Notes under the pieces: model-generated
The model's database searches: none
Told to the model about the DNA's origin: nothing
What the model saw: only the letters and a program-made list of their open reading frames with translations
Program-made: the position numbers and the translations under genes
Assembly: GCA_046483125.1 (NCBI GenBank)
Contig: JAWODU010000088.1
Location: forward strand, 1 to 23,425
Length of the DNA stretch: 23,425 nucleotides
DNA from: JAWODU01 sp046483125
Lineage (GTDB): Bacteria > Verrucomicrobiota > Kiritimatiellia > UBA8416 > JAWODU01
Direction of reading: 5' to 3'
Part shown: piece by piece, positions 1 to 6,967 of the stretch
Numbering within the stretch: position 1 is the first letter of the stretch
Layout: every line of letters starts with the position of its first letter

Positions 1-1
1 G

Positions 2-109
2 CACAACCTGCACGAGCGTATGAAGCGCCTGACGGAACGATGGCTGCCACAACCCAGGATCTGCCACCCTTATCCGGAGGAGCGACTGTGCGTTATTTAC
101 TCAAGGTAG
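2..109 (+). CDS. Group II intron reverse transcriptase/maturase, C-terminal end (partial)
   Basis: The frame starting at base 2 is open from the window edge to a TAG at 107-109 and gives the last 35 residues of a protein. It is rich in Arg, Leu and Trp, with RWLPQP followed by HPYPEERL and a short tail ending YSR. This pattern is typical of the last residues of bacterial group II intron-encoded proteins, which act as reverse transcriptase and RNA maturase for splicing and retrohoming. The stop lies directly before intron domain V (110-143), the usual place for such an ORF to end. The start, the RT catalytic motif and domain X lie outside the window. The identification rests on this tail plus the RNA domains just downstream. 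No other reading frame here makes a recognisable protein. Confidence 0.75.
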   Translation, partial: HNLHERMKRLTERWLPQPRICHPYPEERLCVIYSR

Positions 110-183
110 GAGCCCAGTGCGGGAATACCGCTCGCTGGGATCTGTGCGGGGGGTGCCGGGTTAACGGGCATTCCTACCGCGAC
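110..183 (+). ncRNA. Group II intron domains V and VI
   Basis: Domain V is 34 nt long (110-143). Its lower helix pairs 109-111 and 113-118 with 134-139 and 141-143, and contains the GAGC catalytic-triad strand. A two-base bulge (132-133) and an upper helix (119-122 with 128-131) follow. Domain VI pairs 146-149 with 177-180 and 150-157 with 167-175. This leaves A176 unpaired as the expected branch-point adenosine. These two domains form the ribozyme core and the lariat branch point. Confidence 0.85.
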
Positions 184-434
184 AAAACGGATGAAGGACG
201 AGTTGGGACACTTAACCGCTACCCTTTGTTGTATACGCTTAAACGACTCTCTTGCAACGGCTGGTACGTGAGGAGCAAGCAGGTCGGTTAAGGGTGTGCG
301 TCCGCAGCGGCGGAAAGGGTGGCGGTTAAGAAGGCGTTTAAGTGTATTGAGAAACCGGGGGAAAGAGCCAGGATGCGACCAACCCCCTGCAAGAGAGCCA
401 ATTAGACAGAAAAGTGTGCTGTCAGCTTTGACAG
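184..434 (+). repeat. R1: 251-bp leader/boundary repeat, inverted relative to R2
   Basis: This block matches the reverse complement of 6952-7199 with about five substitutions and three indel bases (about 97% identity). It has no convincing gene. It contains five copies of a CTTAAMCG-type motif: two forward (near 211 and 238) and three reverse (near 286, 324 and 336). As RNA, 211-227 pairs with 314-330 over 17 bp with one G.U. Inside that, 238-247 pairs with 283-292 (one mismatch) and 251-255 with 275-279, giving one long hairpin. The right end is the palindrome CTGTCAGCTTTGACAG, 30 nt before the exbB start. Its left edge abuts the group II intron. Candidates are a structured leader RNA, a non-autonomous mobile element or a recombination site; I do not recognise the family. 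Confidence 0.9.
419..434 (+). promoter_or_regulatory. Perfect palindrome at the inner end of R1
   Basis: CTGTCA, a 4-nt spacer, then TGACAG forms a perfect 6-bp dyad just before the exbB ribosome-binding region (AAGGAG near 451). The same sequence ends R2 upstream of htrA. It could be a protein operator or a small RNA hairpin. It contains TTGACA, but no convincing -10 box follows, so it is not called a promoter. Confidence 0.55.
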
Positions 435-464
435 AACTGGAAGAACTAACAAAGGAGAAAGACC

Positions 465-1109
465 ATGCTTGAGACTATCGTGCAAGGCAGACTTATGATG
501 ATCCCCCTGATGATCTGCAGTGTCATGGCGCTTGCCGTAATGATCGACCGCGCCATAGCGTTTCATCGCAACGCCGCGGCCGTGGATACCCGCGCGCTTC
601 GCGCCCAGCTTATGAAACTCCTGCGCGAAGGAAAACTGAAGGACGCCGGACTCCTGTGCGTCAACACGCCCGGGCCGGTGTCCGCGGTGCTTCTGGCCGG
701 ACTGCAGTCGTTCGTAAACCTGGAAAAGAGAAATCCGGAATACCTGAGAATGACAGTGGGCGGGGCGATGGACGACCACACTCTCCACAGCATGGGCGCC
801 GTGGAAAAGAGGCTCTGGATTCTCACCACGGTCGGAAACGCCGCTCCTCTCTTCGGCATGGCCGGAACCGTGCTTGGCATGATAAAATCCTTCGAGAAGC
901 TGGCGCAGATGGCGGACACCTCGCAGGTGGCCGTGGGCATTTCCGAGGCCCTTATCACGACCGGGGCCGGACTCCTGATAGCTTTGTTCGCGGTCATACC
1001 GTTCAACATATTTTCGTCAATGGCCGAGGACATTGAGCTGGAAATAGAAGAAGCGTCTTCCGAAATGCTCAACTTCCTGGCCAGCCGGGCGGAGCAGGAA
1101 GGCAACTGA
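465..1109 (+). CDS. exbB: ExbB/TolQ/MotA-family proton channel subunit
   Basis: This 214-residue inner-membrane protein is of the ExbB/TolQ type, which forms a pentameric proton channel with ExbD and converts proton-motive force into mechanical work. Three membrane segments are visible (about 9-32, 118-141 and 159-184). The family signature is present as NAAPLFGMAGTVLGMI (125-140), and the third segment has GISEALITT followed by AGLLIA. A cytoplasmic domain lies between segments 1 and 2. The length is close to the usual 210-245 residues. The start has a good AAGGAG site and lies 30 nt after R1. It is the first gene of a tightly packed run with two exbD genes downstream. A TolQ role cannot be excluded by sequence, but no TolA, TolB or Pal gene is nearby. 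Confidence 0.93.
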   Translation: MLETIVQGRLMMIPLMICSVMALAVMIDRAIAFHRNAAAVDTRALRAQLMKLLREGKLKDAGLLCVNTPGPVSAVLLAGLQSFVNLEKRNPEYLRMTVGGAMDDHTLHSMGAVEKRLWILTTVGNAAPLFGMAGTVLGMIKSFEKLAQMADTSQVAVGISEALITTGAGLLIALFAVIPFNIFSSMAEDIELEIEEASSEMLNFLASRAEQEGN

Positions 1110-1120
1110 GGAGCGTTCTC

Positions 1121-1549
1121 ATGCGGGACAGGAATAAAGCCGGAAGAAAGAAAAAAGGCCCCCCGGAAATGCCCGTTAATTCCTTCGCGGACATCGCCTT
1201 TCTCCTGATCATTTTTTTCGTGCTCGCCACCAAAATCATACAGAACACGGGTGTGGTGGCGGAAATACCTTCCGGAGAAAAAAGCGAGAAACAATCGGAG
1301 GAAGGCAAAGCCCTCCAGATCAACGACGAAAAGCTTATCTTCAACGATAAAGAAACCACATTACCGGCATTGCGGAAAAAACTGGCGGGGATGAACCTCG
1401 ACAAAAAAAAGAACGTTAACGCCAAAACGGTGACCATAGAGGCATCCGGCCGGGTTGATTACCAGACCTACTTTGAGGCCATGACCGCGATAAGTTCCGC
1501 GGGCGGAGTAATCGCGATAGTCAAGGAATCGAAGGGCGAAAGCAAATGA
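1121..1549 (+). CDS. exbD: ExbD/TolR-family transport protein, first copy
   Basis: This 142-residue protein has a basic cytoplasmic N-terminus, one membrane segment (about 22-38) and a periplasmic domain, the standard ExbD/TolR layout. The segment reads FADIAFLLIIFFVL, with Asp24 in the position of the conserved proton-carrying aspartate. ExbD sits inside the ExbB pentamer and couples proton flow to work in the periplasm. It starts 11 nt after exbB and overlaps the second exbD by four bases (ATGA). A Glu/Lys-rich stretch follows the membrane segment. Two adjacent, dissimilar exbD genes are common in PVC-type bacteria and suggest an ExbD heterodimer. Confidence 0.9.
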   Translation: MRDRNKAGRKKKGPPEMPVNSFADIAFLLIIFFVLATKIIQNTGVVAEIPSGEKSEKQSEEGKALQINDEKLIFNDKETTLPALRKKLAGMNLDKKKNVNAKTVTIEASGRVDYQTYFEAMTAISSAGGVIAIVKESKGESK

Positions 1550-1959
1550 GCAGACGGTCAAAGAAAAACAGACGCGGCACCATGATTCCCGTAGCCAGCA
1601 TGGGGGACATAGCGTTCCTGCTCATAATCTTTTTTGTTCTGTGCAGTAGATTTCAGGAAGTTCAGGTCCAACAGGCTTCGTCCATTGACGTCGAGGACAT
1701 TGAAACCAGGCCTAAGATCATCGTGGACGTGGACGCGGACGGAAACGTCTATTTCCAGGGGATGCTGACCAGCCCCGGCGCCGTGGAGTACCAGATAAGG
1801 GCCATGCTTGAAAACGCGGCCGACGAATCATCCAAACTGGTCCTCTTCCGCTGTGACCGTTCGGTGGACAAGAAAGACTTTGAGCCGGTAATCGAAGCTA
1901 TCGCCAAGGGAGGAGGCATCCTCGCGGCGGTAGGCGACAGGGAAAAAGAAGGAGAATAG
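1546..1959 (+). CDS. exbD: ExbD/TolR-family transport protein, second copy
   Basis: This is a second ExbD-like protein (137 residues). It has a basic N-terminus, one membrane segment (about 19-36) with GDIAFLLIIFFVL and the conserved Asp21, then a periplasmic domain. Its ATG overlaps the stop of the first exbD (ATGA), so translation is probably coupled. The soluble domain differs clearly from the first copy (for example DVEDIETRPKIIVDVDADG), so this is not a recent duplication. Cys33 lies at the end of the membrane helix. It probably pairs with the first ExbD in one ExbB channel, which is an inference from the arrangement. Confidence 0.9.
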   Translation: MSRRSKKNRRGTMIPVASMGDIAFLLIIFFVLCSRFQEVQVQQASSIDVEDIETRPKIIVDVDADGNVYFQGMLTSPGAVEYQIRAMLENAADESSKLVLFRCDRSVDKKDFEPVIEAIAKGGGILAAVGDREKEGE

Positions 1960-1961
1960 CC

Positions 1962-2414
1962 ATGCTGGATAACGAACAGGAAAAAGAAGAAATAAAACAA
2001 TATGCGCCGCAGAAGCTGATGGGCAGTTTTTCAAAGAACAGGATAATATTCTGTACCGTTCTGGCCTTGATTTTTCACGCGGTCGTAATAGGGGGCACTT
2101 CGGTTGATTACATATATTACAACTGGATCAACCCCACGGCCGGCGAGGCAAGGGAAAGACGGCTGAGGGAAGAACGGGAAGGACAGGATCGCGAGAAACA
2201 GGAAGCGCTGGAAAAGACACAGGAAGAAGCCGCCGCGGAAGAAACTGAAAAAGAAGAGACGCAAACCGATGAAACCGTCTCTACCCACGACGAGCTGATG
2301 GAAAAACACAGGGACGCGCCCGTCGTAAAAAGGGTTACCGAAAAAGCTTCCGAAGAAGAAACCCCCGAAATGCCGGACGATCTTAACCTCTCCATAGATG
2401 ACACCGGCTTCTGA
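1962..2414 (+). CDS. TonB-like stub: one membrane anchor plus charged periplasmic region
   Basis: This 150-residue protein starts two bases after exbD. It has a cytoplasmic N-terminus, one hydrophobic segment (about 28-45, with a His as is common in TonB-type anchors) and then a long Glu/Lys/Arg-rich region likely to be coiled coil (about 62-105). A short acidic tail with DDLNLSIDD ends the protein. Topology and position match a TonB or TolA energy transducer. However, there is no Pro-rich linker and no folded TonB C-terminal domain. It may pass ExbBD motion to the next gene product, whose start overlaps its end by 17 bases. No family was recognised; the TonB-like label comes from layout and context only. 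Confidence 0.7.
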   Translation: MLDNEQEKEEIKQYAPQKLMGSFSKNRIIFCTVLALIFHAVVIGGTSVDYIYYNWINPTAGEARERRLREEREGQDREKQEALEKTQEEAAAEETEKEETQTDETVSTHDELMEKHRDAPVVKRVTEKASEEETPEMPDDLNLSIDDTGF

Positions 2415-4044
2415 AAACCGAATGGTCAAGGACCTTAAACCTCTGGTATCAGGCGCGTGGAGCAGGATACGGGCCGAGCTCGCTTTCGAGCGCGTAATTC
2501 CCTCGGTTCTCTGCCTTCCTCTCGGCGTTGCGGGCGCTTTCCTGGCGCGAACGGCAGTACTGCTCTGCGCGATCCACTATCCGGATTTCCTCGCGCACTA
2601 TCCGGAATTTCAGAAACTCTATTCTCCCGACGCCGTGCCCATGCCGCTTTTTCAGCTGGCGATCTTTACCGGCTGGTGCGCCGCCATGTTTACGGGGATC
2701 TCCCTGGCCGGACTGAAAAGAAGCGCGCTGACGCTGGAACTCCTGAGGAAAGGTTATGCGATTTTCTATTGTTTTGCCGCGGTTTACACACTGGCAGTCC
2801 TGAGCGTAACCGGCTCCATAGAGTCCGCCGAGTCCATCGATCTGGGGGACCAGCGCGCCATGACGGTTTTCTACTGGCGCTGGAACTGGCTTTGGCCCAT
2901 GGGCCTTGCGGTCCTGTCGACCGCCTTCCTGCACGTGACAAGCTCGCGCAGGCGCGTGATAAATCTGTACACGCATTCCTCCGAAACGGAGCCGGCCCGG
3001 GGCGACAGGATCCTGGAAAATATCAGAACCCACGGCAGGGACCCTCTTTACAGAAAAAGCACCATAGCGAGCAGTTGGATACACATAGCCGCCATTGTCC
3101 TGCCCATACTGTTCAGCAGAATAGGCTGTATTAAGCCTTACCGCGCGCCCTTCGGAGGCGGCAAACCGCGGGTGCAGATGGTTCGCGTGGTACAGAAGGA
3201 GAAAAAGAAAAAGAAGAAACAATACATTCTCCGCAGGGACTCGGCCATAATCTTCCATCCCCCCGACCTCGACGATTCCAAGGTTTTCAAAGAAGTCGAG
3301 GAAGCCACGATGATGCGGTACCAGGCTCAGGCCAGCGCCGTACACGGCAAACTCGGCGACGGCGAAGCCGCCACACCGGGCTGGCAGCATGGTTTCAAAG
3401 ACGGCGTAGTGAGGTTTATAAGGCTGGAATACAGGGGCGAGGCCTGGGATGACGGGATGGATTCGGTTTCACGGGCGGACATGAACTTCCTTGACCGCTT
3501 CAGGGAACTCAGCGGCGGGATGAGAACAGCAAGAAAATCGGAAAGCCACCCTATAAGGCTGTTGAAAAAATACCCCAAGGACCAGTCGCCGCCGTTTGTT
3601 TACATGACAGGATCGGGCCATATCAGGGTCTCTCGTCAGGACATTGAAATACTCCGTGAATTCCTGATAAAGCACGGCAGTATGCTGATAGCCGACTGCG
3701 GAAGCCGCAGGTGGCACCGCAGTTTCCGGCATTTCGCCAGCAGGCTTTTCCCCGGCAGCCCCCTTCGCATTATAGCAGACGACGATCCGATTTTCCAGAT
3801 GCCGTTTCAGTTTCCCAACGGCGCGCCTCCGCTCTGGCACCACGGCGGTAAGCAGGCCATGGGGATAAAGCACAAGGGGAGGTGGGTGGTCTTTTACCAT
3901 CCCGGGGATCTGAACGACGCCTGGAAAACCGGGCACTCCGGCATAGACCCCCAGCTGGCACAGGGCGCTTTTGAAATGGGCGTGAACCTTGTGTACTATT
4001 CATTCATTCATTATTACGAAGAGACCGCAAAATACAGGAAATAA
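2398..4044 (+). CDS. Membrane-anchored DUF4159-domain protein
   Basis: This 548-residue protein has five predicted membrane segments (about 34-58, 84-105, 119-138, 159-180 and 223-241). A basic stretch with seven consecutive lysines (269-275 region) follows, then a C-terminal DUF4159 domain (about 338-540). Recognisable DUF4159 elements are RFIRLEYRG (339-347), FVYMTGSGHI (400-409), LIADCGSRRWHRSF (430-443), FPNGAPPLWHHGG (472-484) and WVVFYHPGDLNDAW (496-509). The region after the fifth segment (KPRVQMVRVVQ) resembles a TonB-type linker. DUF4159 has no established function as far as I know, but often lies beside exbB and exbD in planctomycetes and relatives. It is a candidate client of the ExbBD motor. 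The start at 2398 overlaps the previous gene; an ATG at 2422 is an alternative. Confidence 0.85.
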   Translation: MTPASENRMVKDLKPLVSGAWSRIRAELAFERVIPSVLCLPLGVAGAFLARTAVLLCAIHYPDFLAHYPEFQKLYSPDAVPMPLFQLAIFTGWCAAMFTGISLAGLKRSALTLELLRKGYAIFYCFAAVYTLAVLSVTGSIESAESIDLGDQRAMTVFYWRWNWLWPMGLAVLSTAFLHVTSSRRRVINLYTHSSETEPARGDRILENIRTHGRDPLYRKSTIASSWIHIAAIVLPILFSRIGCIKPYRAPFGGGKPRVQMVRVVQKEKKKKKKQYILRRDSAIIFHPPDLDDSKVFKEVEEATMMRYQAQASAVHGKLGDGEAATPGWQHGFKDGVVRFIRLEYRGEAWDDGMDSVSRADMNFLDRFRELSGGMRTARKSESHPIRLLKKYPKDQSPPFVYMTGSGHIRVSRQDIEILREFLIKHGSMLIADCGSRRWHRSFRHFASRLFPGSPLRIIADDDPIFQMPFQFPNGAPPLWHHGGKQAMGIKHKGRWVVFYHPGDLNDAWKTGHSGIDPQLAQGAFEMGVNLVYYSFIHYYEETAKYRK

Positions 4045-4045
4045 A

Positions 4046-5407
4046 ATGTTCTTTTTCAGGCTGTACGAGTATTTTGGAATTATCGGGATCCTTTCCATTC
4101 CGGCATGGATCGGCGCTGTTTACATGATCGTTCGATTCGCCCACAGCGGGCTCGACCGGACGCGCCGTTACTGGACGGCCCTCGTCGTGGTCCTGCTCGG
4201 AGCAGTCCTGGCCAGGGTGAATTCCGCGAACGTCAGCGCCATCCGGCTGGACCAGTCCGCCGATCTCGAACTCGCCGGTGAAAGAGGCGAGCAGTACAGG
4301 GCATGGCTCAAAAAGCAGAAGGAACTGGAGGAAACGGGAGGAGCCGTGACTGCCGACGCGGACGATATTGCCGCAGCCAGCAGGGCCAGGGTCACCTCCG
4401 GAGAAGAAGATGAGGATGAGGAATACACAACGGGAAAAGAAAAGACCGTTGCCCTGACAAATCTCGATCAGAGAGCGGAGAGCCCCGGGGTTCCGGCTTA
4501 CAGACTCCGCGGCAAACAGGAGCGGGAAACCGGAAAGAAACGCGGCGACAAAGCGCTGAATAAGGCGGCCGAGGCCGAAGAAAAAGGCAAATCGACCGCA
4601 AAGACACTTCCATCAAAGATGTTCTATGAAGCCAACAGGTACGATAAATTCAATCTTCTTTTTTCCAACATCGCTTTCTGGATAGTCGTGCTCGGCATCG
4701 CGAGCGACTATCTCAGCCGCTTTAACAAGACATTTGATTTCTATTTCCCCATACCTCTGGGCGGCAGGCTTCTCGACTCCTGCTGTCCCGGGGCATCAAC
4801 CGTCAAAGTGGACAAGGCAACGCCGGATGCCGTTGGCGGATACCTGCGGTCGGCCGTTCTAAAGGGTGAAACTTTTCTTTATTTCGGACCCGGGGACTTG
4901 TGGAAGGAAAAAGCAATTCAGCGTGTTCCCCTGGTAAGAAAGACCGGACCATGGCCCATGACCGTCGTATGGCCGCTTAAGAAGATTGTCTGTAATAGCG
5001 GAAACAACCCCTTTCCGGAAAGCTTCGACGCATTCGAGTGCCTGTGGTTCCGGCGTTACTGCATGGCAGTAACGGACCCCGCGCTTGCCGCGGACTGGCT
5101 GGCGTCCCTCGCCGATTTCCTGGATGACCGCCGTCTTACTCTCGCGACGGCGAGATATACCGTCAACGTTGTATGGAATTTCGAAACCCCGCCGCCGTCC
5201 AAGGCCCTGGAGCGGCTGATGTATCTCTGCGGTGAGACTCAATTCAGGATTGTTGTCATCGGAAACAGCGGGCTTTCTGCGGAAGCCGAAAGCGGATTTG
5301 AACAGACCCGCGATGAAATGCCCGTTTACGATCCGCCGTCTCTCGCCGGCATCCGGAATGCCCTTGTCTCCGGAAGTAAACGGCTGAGAACAATCAGGGA
5401 CCGGTAG
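4046..5407 (+). CDS. Unrecognised membrane protein closing the exbBD-DUF4159 operon
   Basis: This 453-residue protein begins one base after the DUF4159 stop. The frame is open further upstream, but the ATG at 4046 is preferred because it avoids a 56-nt overlap and follows an AGGA. It has two N-terminal membrane segments (about 9-29 and 43-59) and a long, charged, probably disordered stretch (70-190) with an acidic run near 119-126. A third membrane segment (about 203-221) precedes a C-terminal domain of about 230 residues. That domain has LGGRLLDSCCPG near 238-249 and several conserved-looking Trp and Cys residues. I found no P-loop, no nucleotide-binding motif and no known family. Operon position suggests it works with the ExbBD/DUF4159 proteins. 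Confidence 0.75.
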   Translation: MFFFRLYEYFGIIGILSIPAWIGAVYMIVRFAHSGLDRTRRYWTALVVVLLGAVLARVNSANVSAIRLDQSADLELAGERGEQYRAWLKKQKELEETGGAVTADADDIAAASRARVTSGEEDEDEEYTTGKEKTVALTNLDQRAESPGVPAYRLRGKQERETGKKRGDKALNKAAEAEEKGKSTAKTLPSKMFYEANRYDKFNLLFSNIAFWIVVLGIASDYLSRFNKTFDFYFPIPLGGRLLDSCCPGASTVKVDKATPDAVGGYLRSAVLKGETFLYFGPGDLWKEKAIQRVPLVRKTGPWPMTVVWPLKKIVCNSGNNPFPESFDAFECLWFRRYCMAVTDPALAADWLASLADFLDDRRLTLATARYTVNVVWNFETPPPSKALERLMYLCGETQFRIVVIGNSGLSAEAESGFEQTRDEMPVYDPPSLAGIRNALVSGSKRLRTIRDR

Positions 5408-5457
5408 CCACTTTTGAGCTTGCAAATTCCGTAAATACCTTTTCGCGGACCGTCCAG

Positions 5458-6924
5458 CTAGAACTTCAGCACGATATACCTGGACGCTTCGCCGTCGGTG
5501 ACTCTTAAAAGAACAGTCCTGCTCTTCTCGCTCTTTGAAACGGCTTTGATAAATTCATCCGCCGTGCTGACCGGAACCCGGTTCACGTCGGTGATGAGAC
5601 TGCCGGGGCGGATTCCCGCGCTCCAGGACGCGCTGTCCTGTTTCACCTGCGTAACCAGTACTCCGGAGCCGATCTCATAACCGTATTTTTCCGCCGTTTC
5701 GGGTTCCAGTTCGGCAACTTCCAGGCCGAGTTGTTCAGCCATTTCCGGCGACGAGGAAGCGGCCGTGCCTTCTTCGGGCAATGTCCCTATTGTTGCCTCT
5801 ATTTTCTTCTTCCCGTCTTCCCGGAACACCGTCAGCTTTATTACTTCTCCCGGTGGAGTGCTCGCAATGTTGTTCCGGAATTGAGCAACTCCCCCTGTCT
5901 TTTTGCCGTTGAGCTCAAGAATAATATCGCCTTCCTTCAGGCGCGCTTTTTCCGCCGGTGAATCCTCCATCACGCCGCCTATCAGGACACCGTCCGTTTC
6001 GTCTATTCCGAAGGATTCGGCCAGCTCCGGCGTCAATTCCTGTATGTAGATCCCCAGATAACCGCGTGTCACTTTTCCCGTCTTGACAAGCTGGTCCTTT
6101 ATGGGAACGGCCATATTTATCGGGATCGCGAAACCTATACCCATGTACCCGCCGCTTCTGCTCATGATGGCGGTGTTTATTCCGACAACTTTCCCGTGGA
6201 TGTCGATCAAAGGACCCCCGGAGTTTCCAGGATTGATCGCCGCGTCGGTCTGTATGAAATTTTCGTAATCCGCGATTCTCATGCCCGCGCGTCCCTTGGC
6301 GCTTACAATCCCGGCGGTGACTGTTTCGGTCAACCCGAAAGGATTGCCCACGGCCACGACCCAGTCGCCCACCTCCAATGCTGAAGAATCGCCGATCTCG
6401 AGACACGGAAGGTCCTCGGCGTCTATTTTTATTACCGCGACTTCCGACTTTTCGTCCGAACCTATCCTCTCCGCCTCGAACTGCCGCCCGTCGTGCAGGG
6501 TTACGGTAATCTTGTCGGCGTCGCCTACCACGTGGTGGTTGGTAAGAATATAACCGTCCCTGCTGATTATGAAACCCGATCCCTGGCCGCGCTGTTTATA
6601 CTCGCGCGGCCGGCGGCCGGGCGCCCTCCGGCGGGGCTGATTGCGGAATTCGGGAAAAAATCGTTCAAAGAAATCGTCCCCGAAGAAGTCCCCAAAGGGG
6701 TCATTCTGCCTGAATAAACGTCCCCCGCCCAATTCGATGGTCTTCTCCACGTCGATAAATACCACCGCCGGTATGGCCTTCCTGGCTATCCGCGTAAACG
6801 CGGAAGAAGTTTTCTTAAGCGTCTCGATGCTTTCATTTGCAGGAACCGCGGCACCTGCCGCGAATACCGAAATAAACAGGACCACGCATACCGCACCTGT
6901 ACCAAACAGCAATTTCCGTCTCAT
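5458..6924 (-). CDS. degP: HtrA/DegP-family periplasmic serine protease with two PDZ domains
   Basis: This 488-residue protein is a trypsin-like HtrA protease and chaperone acting on misfolded envelope proteins. The N-terminus is a signal peptide (basic start, hydrophobic 5-23, cleavage near AGAA). A Phe-rich then Arg-rich linker (75-112) precedes the protease domain. His131 (TNHHV) and Ser235 (GNSGGP) are in place. The position that normally holds the catalytic Asp (TDLAVIKI in relatives) reads SEVAVIKI, putting Glu161 there. PDZ1 covers about 285-380 and PDZ2 about 400-488. A strong GGAGG lies before the ATG at 6924, which is 27 nt inside repeat R2. It converges on the ExbBD operon with a 50-nt gap. 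DegQ or DegS naming is possible; two PDZ domains favour DegP/DegQ. Confidence 0.93.
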   Translation of the reverse strand: MRRKLLFGTGAVCVVLFISVFAAGAAVPANESIETLKKTSSAFTRIARKAIPAVVFIDVEKTIELGGGRLFRQNDPFGDFFGDDFFERFFPEFRNQPRRRAPGRRPREYKQRGQGSGFIISRDGYILTNHHVVGDADKITVTLHDGRQFEAERIGSDEKSEVAVIKIDAEDLPCLEIGDSSALEVGDWVVAVGNPFGLTETVTAGIVSAKGRAGMRIADYENFIQTDAAINPGNSGGPLIDIHGKVVGINTAIMSRSGGYMGIGFAIPINMAVPIKDQLVKTGKVTRGYLGIYIQELTPELAESFGIDETDGVLIGGVMEDSPAEKARLKEGDIILELNGKKTGGVAQFRNNIASTPPGEVIKLTVFREDGKKKIEATIGTLPEEGTAASSSPEMAEQLGLEVAELEPETAEKYGYEIGSGVLVTQVKQDSASWSAGIRPGSLITDVNRVPVSTADEFIKAVSKSEKSRTVLLRVTDGEASRYIVLKF

Positions 6925-6951
6925 TTTCGTTTCCTCCAGTTATCTTTCGTG

Positions 6952-6967
6952 CTGTCAAAGCTGACAG
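6952..6967 (-). promoter_or_regulatory. Perfect palindrome at the inner end of R2
   Basis: This has the same sequence as at 419-434, as the reverse complement. It lies 27 nt upstream of the htrA start. After a 10-nt difference, the leader matches the exbB leader again at 6929-6941 (AACTGGAGGAAAC here, AACTGGAAGAAC there), and this part contains the htrA ribosome-binding site. Operator or hairpin role is inferred. Confidence 0.55.

Larger units (their letters stand above)
1..183 (+). mobile_element. Group II intron, 3' portion
   Basis: This is the 3' end of a group II intron: the ORF tail, domain V, then domain VI. The 3' splice boundary is placed at 183, so the intron ends in AC. Two independent signs support this. 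The bulged A at 176 lies seven bases before the last intron base, the usual branch-point spacing. The similarity between repeat R1 and the uninterrupted copy R2 also begins at exactly 184. The intron is on the plus strand and its 5' part is outside the window. Its class (IIC-like or another bacterial class) cannot be settled from this end alone. Confidence 0.85.

Noticed and set aside
40..291. 83-codon plus-strand frame across the intron end and R1
   Set aside because: It crosses the intron 3' splice site, overlaps the RT tail in another frame and domains V/VI, and matches no family.
428..456. TTGACA in the R1 palindrome as a -35 box
   Set aside because: No acceptable -10 follows at 16-18 nt, and the spacing would put the start inside the ribosome-binding site; the same holds at R2.
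5408..5457. Bidirectional terminator between the convergent operon end and htrA
   Set aside because: No stem of useful length followed by a U-tract on either strand.
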